Assembly (NCBI GenBank): GCA_005881995.1
Contig: VBHV01000076.1
Location: 1-5,782 of the forward strand
Direction of reading: 5' to 3'
Source of the DNA: Chloroflexota bacterium
GTDB taxonomy: Bacteria; Chloroflexota; Ktedonobacteria; Ktedonobacterales; Ktedonobacteraceae
Length of the DNA stretch: 5,782 nucleotides
Below are positions 1 through 4,998 of the stretch, one piece after another (the first letter of the stretch is position 1; the number at the start of each line of letters is the position of its first letter). The position numbers and the translations under genes were made by a program. Below the pieces are notes generated by a model. It was not told the origin of the DNA and made no database searches. It was given only the letters and a program-made list of their open reading frames with translations.

Positions 1-1
1 C

Positions 2-1429
2 GTTTCGTTACAGATCCAGGAGAATGACCGTGTGCTTTCCCAGCAAGGTTGGAAGGTGATTGAGTGCAGCGCGGATGCTACGGGAGCAAACGGCTTTGTA
101 CTTCCGGAACTTGATTACTCTACCCCGCAGGTGCAAATCTTCAAGAGATGCCAAACAAGCGGGCTTCAAAACGAGACAATCCTGGAAAACATCTTCGAAA
201 ATCAGGTGCAGGTAATAAAGAACAAACTGGAAGAGTTGATGCGCCAATACCATCCGCAGGTGATCCATGTACGCAATATCTTATCATTACCTATCCATCC
301 AGCGGCCTCAGTCGCTATGGCAGAATTTATAGCCGAACATCCTGCCACCGGTTTCCTCGCTCAGCACCATGATTTCAGCTTTGAGGACGAGTTTCTGCCG
401 GGAGACAGAGAGAAAGCGTATGAAATTCCTTTCCCCAGTATACAAAAGCGTGTTGAGGAAGCACTTCTGTTTTCTCCTCCTAACGTTCAGCATGCAGTGA
501 TTAGCTCCTTAATGCAACGACGGCTTTTGGAGGGGTTCGGCATCCATGCTGCTGTGATTCCCGACTCGCTTGATTTCGAGAACCGGCCTGAGGAAATAGC
601 ACATCTGAGAGAAAAACTTGGCATTCGCCCGAACGATTTTGTGATTGGCTCGATGGCAAGAATTATTCCTCGCAAAGCTATGGAAGTGGCGGTACAGTTT
701 ATCGCGGCCCTGCAAAAGCGCAAAAATGAGTTCCTGGGAGAAGGACGGGGGGTGTATAGAAGAACTGTCACAGAAGACAGCCGATTTCTTCTGCTGCTTC
801 CTCAATCGGCAGGGCTGGACGAGCCAGAGAATGACATTTACTTTACAAAGCTTCTGAGATATGCTGTGAGCCTGGGAGTGGAGGTATATTATATTGGTGA
901 CAGGGTAGTAGCAGACAGCGCATATAGAGGTGAACCCGGCGAAATTCCTTTTTACAGCCTTTATCACGACGTTGATATTCTAACGTTTCCGAGTTATCAG
1001 GAGGGGTTTGGCAATCAATACCTTGAGGCAGTTGCATTGGGGAAAGGCGTCGTTGTCTGTCATGCATACCCTGTAATGGAAGCCGATATTCTTCCTCTTA
1101 TCTCACCTGAAGGCATCATTTCACTTGGGAACAATCGTGAGTATACACTTGATGAGACGGGACTCATTCGCTTGAATGAGGAAGTTTTGCAAGCGGCTGT
1201 AGACAGAGAAGTACATTTCCTGTTGCATCCCGATGAAGAAAAAACTATAGCAGCAAGAACCTGTCAACGATTGAAGAAGGCATTTGACGCCGAGGTAGTT
1301 GGCAACCAGTTAGCGGATTTACTTTCAAAAGCCGCCAATTCGGCCATGCTGTCAGCAGGGCTACTGCCAGTCACAACGAGTGAAACGCCCGAGCACCAAG
1401 GTATTGGAGAGAGTATTCAGTCAGGATGA
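2..1429 (+). CDS. GT-B glycosyltransferase, GT4-like, 5' end cut by window
   Basis: Retaining glycosyltransferase of the GT4 / group 1 type, expected to move a sugar from a nucleotide-sugar donor to an unidentified acceptor in the cytoplasm. The best signature is the C-terminal E-x7-E donor-site motif PSYQEGFGNQYLEA (Glu codons at 1001 and 1025), inside the block 'DVDILTFPSYQEGFGNQ'. Numbering from the GTG at 32, other blocks are QHHDF (residues 111-115), VIPDSLDFEN (175-184) and the start of the second Rossmann half FVIGSMARIIPRKA (203-216). That GTG has an AGGAG at 18-22, but the frame stays open to base 2 (reading VSLQIQENDR). A start at 32 would also remove the first strand and glycine loop of a GT-B fold, so the gene is probably 5'-truncated by the window. 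The HHDF and PDxxDFE blocks faintly recall glucosyl/mannosyl-glycerate synthases; this is inference only. No membrane segments are visible. The stop is TGA 1427-1429. Substrate and pathway are unknown. Confidence 0.88.
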   Translation, partial: VSLQIQENDRVLSQQGWKVIECSADATGANGFVLPELDYSTPQVQIFKRCQTSGLQNETILENIFENQVQVIKNKLEELMRQYHPQVIHVRNILSLPIHPAASVAMAEFIAEHPATGFLAQHHDFSFEDEFLPGDREKAYEIPFPSIQKRVEEALLFSPPNVQHAVISSLMQRRLLEGFGIHAAVIPDSLDFENRPEEIAHLREKLGIRPNDFVIGSMARIIPRKAMEVAVQFIAALQKRKNEFLGEGRGVYRRTVTEDSRFLLLLPQSAGLDEPENDIYFTKLLRYAVSLGVEVYYIGDRVVADSAYRGEPGEIPFYSLYHDVDILTFPSYQEGFGNQYLEAVALGKGVVVCHAYPVMEADILPLISPEGIISLGNNREYTLDETGLIRLNEEVLQAAVDREVHFLLHPDEEKTIAARTCQRLKKAFDAEVVGNQLADLLSKAANSAMLSAGLLPVTTSETPEHQGIGESIQSG

Positions 1430-1462
1430 ATTGTCTGCGGTGACGAGGTCCGGCCCGAACGA

Positions 1463-1491
1463 TTGACATAAGCACGTTGTACTGCTATTCT
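1463..1491 (+). promoter_or_regulatory. Sigma-70-type promoter for the methyltransferase gene
   Basis: A perfect -35 hexamer TTGACA (1463-1468) is followed, after a 17-bp spacer, by TATTCT (1486-1491), which matches 4 of 6 of the -10 consensus including the key TA and final T. Transcription should begin near 1498, giving a leader of about 85 nt before the ATG at 1583. It lies in the 153-bp gap after the glycosyltransferase stop, so the methyltransferase (and probably the kinase behind it) can be transcribed independently. No convincing terminator for the glycosyltransferase is visible in the same gap. Confidence 0.6.
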
Positions 1492-1517
1492 AATGTAGGG
1501 CTCAAAAATAGAGAAGC

Positions 1518-1542
1518 TATTGCAAGAGGTATCGTAGCAATA
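1518..1542 (+). repeat. Small inverted repeat in methyltransferase leader
   Basis: TATTGC (1518-1523) and its reverse complement GCAATA (1537-1542) are separated by 13 nt. They lie downstream of the predicted start point and upstream of the ribosome binding site (AGGA at 1571-1574). It could be a weak leader hairpin or a regulator half-site pair. A 6-bp repeat of this kind can also arise by chance. Confidence 0.25.
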
Positions 1543-1582
1543 CAACTCAGCGCGTCACTTCACGAGAAAGAGGAAATAGGTT

Positions 1583-2440
1583 ATGGCAACACCTGACATT
1601 CCCCCCAAGGATGAGAACGTCTACTTTAACGATCCTGAAAGCGGAGCGGAGATGGCCCGCCTGCTCACGCAGGACCGTCTCATAACCAGAGGCATGGGCG
1701 GGCTTTTCTCTGAGCGATCAGACCTTTCTGGTATCCATCGCATTCTCGATGTGGCCTGCGGCCCTGGTGGTTGGGCGTTAGAGGTGGCCTTTACCTATCC
1801 CGAAACTGAGGTGGTGGGGTTGGATGTCAGCCGGGCGATGATCGATTACGCGCGTGCTCAAGCACGGATACAGGGCCTGGACAACGCCGAATTCGTAGTC
1901 ATGGATATTCAGAAACCGCTGGATTTCTTCAATGAGTCCTTTGACCTCGTCAATGCGCGCTTCATCAATTTCCTCCCCGCGGCTGCCTGGCCAAAGCTGA
2001 TGCAGGAGTTCAAGCGTATCACGCGACCTGGAGGAACCATCCGTCTTACGGAAAGCGAGTGGTGGTACTACACCAACAGTCCCGCGTTAGAGAACCTGAA
2101 CGCCATGATCATACGCGCGCTCAAGTTGCAGGGAGAAAGCTTCTCTCAGAGGTTTACCGGCGTTTTGCCGATGTTAGGACGCTTCCTGCTCGATGCGGGC
2201 TGTGCAAGTGTTCATTACAAGTCGCACGTGATCGATTACTCGGTCGGAACCGAGGCTCATGAAGGCTTTCGCCGGGATGCTGCCGTCGTCTTCAAGCTAT
2301 TCCAGCCCTTTATCGTGAGGATGGGGGTGGCCACGCAGGAGGAAGTGGACCAGCTCTACGACCGCATGCAGATGGAGATGCTGAGGGAGGACTTCCGGGG
2401 TCTCATGCTGCCGCTCACAGCGTGGGGGGAGAAGCCGTAG
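1583..2440 (+). CDS. Class I SAM-dependent methyltransferase
   Basis: Cytoplasmic methyltransferase of 285 aa that uses S-adenosylmethionine; the acceptor cannot be read from sequence. The Rossmann signature is complete. Motif I is ILDVACGPGG (residues 54-63), the ribose-binding acid after strand 2 is in VVGLDVS (77-83), motif II is EFVVMDIQKPLDF (103-115), and motif III is KRITRPGGTIRLTE (144-157). The N-terminal segment with YFNDPESGAEMARL (14-27) and the C-terminal helical part (about 160-285, including LLDAGCASV) are the substrate-side regions of Methyltransf_11/25-type enzymes such as UbiE-like ones. The ATG at 1583 is supported by AGGA at 1571-1574, 8 nt upstream, and by a good promoter further up. 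The TAG at 2438-2440 is in the same frame as the next gene's TTG start, 39 bp on, so the two probably share a transcript. A small-molecule, quinone or lipid acceptor is possible; none is demonstrated. Confidence 0.92.
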   Translation: MATPDIPPKDENVYFNDPESGAEMARLLTQDRLITRGMGGLFSERSDLSGIHRILDVACGPGGWALEVAFTYPETEVVGLDVSRAMIDYARAQARIQGLDNAEFVVMDIQKPLDFFNESFDLVNARFINFLPAAAWPKLMQEFKRITRPGGTIRLTESEWWYYTNSPALENLNAMIIRALKLQGESFSQRFTGVLPMLGRFLLDAGCASVHYKSHVIDYSVGTEAHEGFRRDAAVVFKLFQPFIVRMGVATQEEVDQLYDRMQMEMLREDFRGLMLPLTAWGEKP

Positions 2441-2445
2441 CTGGT

Positions 2446-2485
2446 TGTCAACAGATGCAACACACACGGGGTACAGTCGTTGACA
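2446..2485 (+). repeat. Inverted repeat spanning the kinase TTG start
   Basis: TGTCAAC (2446-2452) and GTTGACA (2479-2485) are exact reverse complements 26 nt apart. The right arm contains the predicted TTG start codon (2480-2482) of the histidine kinase. In the mRNA the pairing would bury the start codon, and the bases around it also offer a GTTGTC/GACAAC alternative pairing (2444-2449 with 2486-2491). It may lower or regulate translation initiation, or be an operator. This is inference from the repeat alone. Confidence 0.35.
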
Positions 2486-3604
2486 GACAACATCACCATC
2501 GATTACCAGCATTTTTTCCAACAACTCCTAGAAGCAACACCCTGGCCTCTGGTGATTGTGGATAGGACGCTGGCTATTTGCTATTACAATTCGCAGGCGA
2601 TGCAGCTTTTTGAGACGAGTGGGGGCATCGAGGGGATGAACATCGAGCAGTTCATCTCGGACCAGCCGATACTCTTGCTTATACGGCAGAGTATTAAGAC
2701 GGGGAGTGCGCGCAGCGAGGAACATGCCAGTGGGAACGCGGGGAACGTGGGAAAGGTGGGGACGCGGGGGGCGTGGAAGATCTCTGTGACGCCGCTGCAG
2801 CATACGAAAACGGCGCGGAGCGCACGTAGGTATCGCTTCTATGCGGTGGTGATTGAGGATTTGACGGAGTTGCGGCGGCTGGAACGGGCGCGGCGTGACT
2901 TTATCGCCAATATTTCGCACGAATTGCGCACGCCGCTGGCCTCGGTGCGACTGCTGGCGGAGACGCTGGAAGAGGCGATTGATACAGACCGGGAGCAGGC
3001 GCAGGTCTTTCTGGAGAAGATCGAGAACGAGGTGCAACACCTGACGGTGCTGGTTTCAGAGCTACATGATCTTTCACGCATCGAGTCGGGGCAGACGCCG
3101 ATGACGATTGAGCCGGTGGAGGCGGAATCGCTGGTGCGCGAGGTGATGGCGCGCATGTTGCCGCAGGCGCAGCGGCACCGCGTTCTGCTGCATACTGAGA
3201 TAGAGCAGGGGAAGACGCTGGTTGCCGCCGATAGCAAGCATATTACGCGGGTGCTGGTGAACCTGGCACATAATGCTCTTAAATTTACCCCCTCCGGCGG
3301 CGATGTAGTGATCGGCACGCGCCCGCAGGTTGAGGGGGTGACGCAGTCCTTCTTTGTGCGTGATACCGGAGTGGGTATTCCGGCAGAGGATCTCCCACGC
3401 ATTTTTGAGCGCTTTTATAAAGTGAATCGAGCGAGGTCGAAGGCCGACTTTATTGGGCCTGGCGGTGGAGGCAGTGGCCTGGGCCTGGCGATTGCGCGTC
3501 ACCTGGTAGAGGCGCATGGGGGACATATTCGGGCCGAGAGCACGTTGGGAAAGGGGAGTATCTTCACCTTTACTCTACCTGTTCGCGCACGCCTGAGCCG
3601 GTAA
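2480..3604 (+). CDS. Soluble PAS-domain sensor histidine kinase (PhoR/ResE-like)
   Basis: Sensor kinase of 374 aa: it autophosphorylates on histidine and passes the phosphate to a response regulator. An N-terminal PAS domain (about 11-127; [18 protein letters not shown] at 23-40) leads into HisKA with [13 protein letters not shown] (141-153, phosphoacceptor His147). The HATPase_c domain follows, with N box [10 protein letters not shown] (261-270), G1 box DTGVGI (295-300), F box FERFYKV (309-315) and G2 box [10 protein letters not shown] (329-338). All catalytic boxes are intact. There is no signal peptide or membrane helix, so it should sense a cytoplasmic cue through PAS. The PAS domain carries a Gly-x-x insert at residues 85-98. 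Start choice: upstream of TTG 2480 the frame offers only CTG 2441 before the stop at 2438, and no upstream ATG; a weak GGGG at 2468-2471 is the only SD-like sequence. No OmpR-type partner gene is adjacent. The nearest regulator (4017) belongs to a separate chemosensory operon. Confidence 0.92.
   Translation: MTDNITIDYQHFFQQLLEATPWPLVIVDRTLAICYYNSQAMQLFETSGGIEGMNIEQFISDQPILLLIRQSIKTGSARSEEHASGNAGNVGKVGTRGAWKISVTPLQHTKTARSARRYRFYAVVIEDLTELRRLERARRDFIANISHELRTPLASVRLLAETLEEAIDTDREQAQVFLEKIENEVQHLTVLVSELHDLSRIESGQTPMTIEPVEAESLVREVMARMLPQAQRHRVLLHTEIEQGKTLVAADSKHITRVLVNLAHNALKFTPSGGDVVIGTRPQVEGVTQSFFVRDTGVGIPAEDLPRIFERFYKVNRARSKADFIGPGGGGSGLGLAIARHLVEAHGGHIRAESTLGKGSIFTFTLPVRARLSR
2732..2771 (+). 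other. Putative G-quadruplex motif on the coding strand
   Basis: Five G-runs (2732-2734, 2740-2743, 2749-2751, 2758-2761, 2766-2771) are separated by loops of 5, 5, 6 and 4 nt. This satisfies the usual G3+N1-7 pattern with one run to spare. Being on the coding strand, it could fold in the mRNA as well as in single-stranded DNA. It coincides with the Gly-x-x repeat, so glycine codon use (GGG) alone may explain it. Confidence 0.5.
2732..2773 (+). repeat. 9-bp-period repeat encoding Gly-x-x units in PAS domain
   Basis: Successive 9-mers GGGAACGCG, GGGAACGTG, GGAAAGGTG, GGGACGCGG and then GGGGCG form an imperfect, in-frame tandem array. It is translated as [14 protein letters not shown] (kinase residues 85-98). 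It sits between the [13 protein letters not shown] helix and the WKISVTPL strand of the PAS domain, where related kinases usually have a short turn. Gain or loss of a unit would not shift the frame, so length variation between strains is plausible. Confidence 0.6.
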
Positions 3605-3617
3605 AATCATTACAATT

Positions 3618-3645
3618 TTGACATTTTGCCCACAATATCGATAAT
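3618..3645 (+). promoter_or_regulatory. Strong promoter candidate for the chemosensory operon
   Basis: Perfect TTGACA (3618-3623), 16-bp spacer, then GATAAT (3640-3645), 5 of 6 matches to the -10 consensus. Expected start near 3652, in AT-rich DNA 14 bp after the kinase stop. If used, the transcript would have a leader of about 365 nt before the response regulator ATG at 4017. The -10 overlaps an 8-bp palindrome TATCGATA (3636-3643). Confidence 0.55.
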
Positions 3646-3671
3646 TTTAATTACATTTTTATGTCGTTGTG

Positions 3672-3700
3672 TTGCACATGTCGTTTCTGTATGTTACTAT
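3672..3700 (+). promoter_or_regulatory. Second, extended -10 promoter candidate
   Basis: TTGCAC (3672-3677, only the first three positions match the consensus) and TACTAT (3695-3700, 4 of 6) are spaced by 17 bp. The -10 is preceded by TG plus one base (3692-3694), the extended -10 arrangement. It would start about 55 nt downstream of the first candidate and shorten the leader to roughly 310 nt. Weak on its own; the two together would make a tandem promoter region. Confidence 0.3.
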
Positions 3701-3862
3701 TGTCTCAGGGATTACTTATTTGAATCGGGTAACTGCGTGGTTGTTTCCTGATTCGCGCCGCTTTTCTAGATTCCGTTCCTATGGTACCCCGAATTTCGGT
3801 TATTTGTTGGTTTTTACAAACAAGATGATGCTTACTCTGGAATGTCGTGAGCTACCTTGATA

Positions 3863-3889
3863 GCCATCACTGCAATGGCGGGTGTGATG
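3863..3889 (+). repeat. Two overlapping, mutually exclusive hairpins in the leader
   Basis: GCCAT (3863-3867) pairs with ATGGC (3875-3879) across a 7-nt loop. Alternatively CATCAC (3865-3870) pairs with GTGATG (3884-3889) across 13 nt. The stems share bases 3865-3867, so only one can form at a time. Such switching pairs occur in regulatory leaders, but these stems are short and no terminator or buried ribosome binding site adjoins them. Confidence 0.3.
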
Positions 3890-4016
3890 AAGGGTCCGCT
3901 ACAGTGTCAGCAGGAATGGGAAGGTAGTATCTTGTTTGGAATGTAGGGTGCTCACGATGGGCGCCTGAAATTAACAGGGATGTTGTTGGTAAGTGTGGAG
4001 AGAGAAAGAGGACGAA

Positions 4017-4409
4017 ATGATGAGCAAACTGGTAATGATCATTGACGATTCACTCACGGTTCGGAAGATCATAGAAACCAGCCTGAAACGCGAAGGCATT
4101 CCATCCGTGAGCTACTGCGATGGTGTTGAAGCCTTACGTGCCTTACATGAACAGCGTTGCCCCATACCTGACCTGGTCATTCTCGATATCGGACTCCCCA
4201 AAATGGACGGCTATGAAGTAGCCCGTCACCTGAAAACGAAGCAGCAATTTGGAAATACGGTCATCATCATGCTGTCGAGACGCGACGGTGTGATTGATCG
4301 CCTCAAGGGCAGGCTTGCTGGCGCGAAGGATTATATTACCAAGCCATTTCGCACACAAGAAGTGATGTCAGTCGTTCACTCGTATCTGGGTGTGCCCGTC
4401 TACCAATAA
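4017..4409 (+). CDS. Single-domain response regulator, PilG/PixG-like (CheY fold)
   Basis: Stand-alone receiver of 130 aa, the phosphorylated output or adaptor of a chemosensory kinase. The acidic pair is Asp10/Asp11 in IIDDSLTVRKIIETSLKREG, the phosphoacceptor is Asp57 in LVILDIGLPKMDGYE, the switch Ser87 is in IIMLSRRDG, and Lys109 is in DYITKPF. The stretch SRRDGVIDRLKGRLAGAKDYITKPF closely resembles PilG/PixG-type regulators of twitching and phototaxis Chp/Pix systems (DGxxDRxxGxxAGxxDYxTKPF), more than CheY proper. There is no DNA-binding domain. Start: ATG 4017 or the adjacent ATG 4020, with GAGGA at 4008-4012, fits better than the upstream in-frame GTG 3993. The stop TAA 4407-4409 is followed by a single base and then the cheW-like ATG, so the genes are probably co-translated. 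The likely phosphodonor is the CheA-like protein two genes downstream, not the PAS kinase upstream. Confidence 0.92.
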   Translation: MMSKLVMIIDDSLTVRKIIETSLKREGIPSVSYCDGVEALRALHEQRCPIPDLVILDIGLPKMDGYEVARHLKTKQQFGNTVIIMLSRRDGVIDRLKGRLAGAKDYITKPFRTQEVMSVVHSYLGVPVYQ

Positions 4410-4410
4410 A

Positions 4411-4998
4411 ATGGGTTTTCTGGAGGAACCCGGCAATCTGCCGGTACAACGTCTTGAGCAGATAACCGACGAGGAATTCTGGCAGTATGCGCGCGCATGC
4501 GCAAACGAGGATGCCAGCAACCCTCCGTCGGGTGAGAGTTCACACCCAGATCAATACCTCGAATGCGAGCTGCGGCGCGGTAATTGCCTGGTTCCTCTGC
4601 GCACTATTGAGGAGGTTGTGGCGCCGCCGCATCGTATTGCGCTCTTACCTCTGACACCCCGGTGGATGCCAGGTATAGCTGCCTGGCGGGGTGAGACGAT
4701 TGCTGTTGTCAACCTGGACATGTACCTCTCAGGTATTGATGCCCCCTCGTCGGGAGGTTACCTGCTCATCACCCAGCATACAGAACTGATTATTGGCCTG
4801 TATGTGCCTTCGGTAGGATTGACGACTACCATAGAATTTGACGTTCTGAATCGTCCTTCCACCGGGCCATCCATGCTCTACACTCCTACACAGGCGGGAG
4901 TTGTGAAAGGCGTGTATGCTGAAGTTCCCGTCCTGGATGTATCCGCGCTGCTCTCCGATGTGACGCAGCAGATAGGAATGGCCGCGTATCATGTCTGA
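4411..4998 (+). CDS. CheW-like chemosensory adaptor (PilI/PixI-like)
   Basis: Adaptor of 195 aa expected to link a chemoreceptor to the CheA-like kinase encoded next. The CheW domain spans about 48-186. It starts at YLECELRRGNCLVPLRTIEEVV (49-70, the usual 'yL.f.l.g..yaiPl..v.eV'), then has LLPLTPRWMPGIAAWRGE (78-95, the conserved G-I-x-x-x-R-G), VVNLDMYL (99-106) and the final strand pair VVKGVYAEVPVLDVSALL (164-181). An acidic, proline/serine-rich N-terminal extension of about 47 aa precedes the domain, so it is longer than a minimal CheW of about 150 aa. Start: ATG 4411 lies one base after the previous stop (TAA-A-ATG) without its own Shine-Dalgarno, which points to translational coupling. 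In-frame GTG 4390 would overlap the previous gene. Its end overlaps the cheA-like start by 8 nt. Confidence is high for the domain, moderate for the pathway. Confidence 0.9.
   Translation: MGFLEEPGNLPVQRLEQITDEEFWQYARACANEDASNPPSGESSHPDQYLECELRRGNCLVPLRTIEEVVAPPHRIALLPLTPRWMPGIAAWRGETIAVVNLDMYLSGIDAPSSGGYLLITQHTELIIGLYVPSVGLTTTIEFDVLNRPSTGPSMLYTPTQAGVVKGVYAEVPVLDVSALLSDVTQQIGMAAYHV
4430..4444 (+). repeat. Compact hairpin just inside the cheW-like gene
   Basis: CCGGCA (4430-4435) and TGCCGG (4439-4444) form a perfect 6-bp GC-rich stem with an ATC loop, 17 nt after the start ATG ends. A TGGAGGAA sequence (4421-4428) lies just before it. Structure so close behind a start without its own Shine-Dalgarno could affect coupled initiation; this is inference. 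Confidence 0.35.
4485..4503. other. Alternating purine-pyrimidine tract (Z-DNA-prone)
   Basis: Nineteen bases GTATGCGCGCGCATGCGCA alternate purine and pyrimidine without a break. They contain the palindromes ATGCGCGCGCAT (4487-4498) and GCGCATGCGC (4493-4502). Alternating GC-rich tracts can flip to Z-DNA under negative supercoiling. It lies within the codons for QYARACAN of the cheW-like gene, so it may be only codon use. Confidence 0.4.

Larger units (their letters stand above)
3605..4016 (+). other. AT-rich intergenic region / probable long 5' leader
   Basis: 412 bp without a credible gene between the kinase stop and the response regulator. The first half (to about 3840) is clearly richer in A+T than the flanking genes. 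It carries one strong and one weaker promoter candidate near its left end, several short hairpins (CCGA-ATT-TCGG 3789-3799; TTGTT/AACAA 3804-3823; GCCAT/ATGGC 3863-3879; GGTGC/GCGCC 3947-3965) and a good Shine-Dalgarno GAGGA at 4008-4012. No hairpin followed by a T-run is seen, so no intrinsic terminator can be called for the kinase gene. No known riboswitch core was recognised by eye. Confidence 0.55.

Noticed and set aside
24..59. ATG at 24 with AGGAG upstream
   Set aside because: It opens only an 11-codon frame ending at TGA 57-59. The glycosyltransferase frame covers the region instead.
2480..2508. TTGACA at the kinase start codon as a -35 element
   Set aside because: At 16-18 bp spacing there is no acceptable -10 hexamer, and it is part of the start codon and the inverted repeat.
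2528..3526. Long minus-strand open frames opposite the histidine kinase
   Set aside because: They are Arg/Ser/Cys-rich shadow frames of a GC-biased gene whose forward translation shows all kinase boxes.
3601..3660. Intrinsic terminator after the kinase gene
   Set aside because: The region has T-runs and an AAAAT/ATTTT pairing (3603-3619), but no GC-containing stem ahead of a T-tract.
3669..3860. 63-codon + strand open frame from GTG in the AT-rich spacer
   Set aside because: It has no Shine-Dalgarno and no recognisable domain, and its composition looks like translated non-coding AT-rich DNA. It also overlaps the putative second promoter.
3993..4016. GTG 3993 as start of the response regulator
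   Set aside because: It would add MWREKEDE in front of a receiver that conventionally begins a few residues before strand 1, and the extension is itself the translated Shine-Dalgarno region. ATG 4017/4020 has GAGGA at a proper distance.
4390..4410. GTG 4390 as start of the cheW-like gene
   Set aside because: It overlaps the response regulator by 20 nt without a Shine-Dalgarno. ATG 4411 directly after the stop fits coupled translation better.
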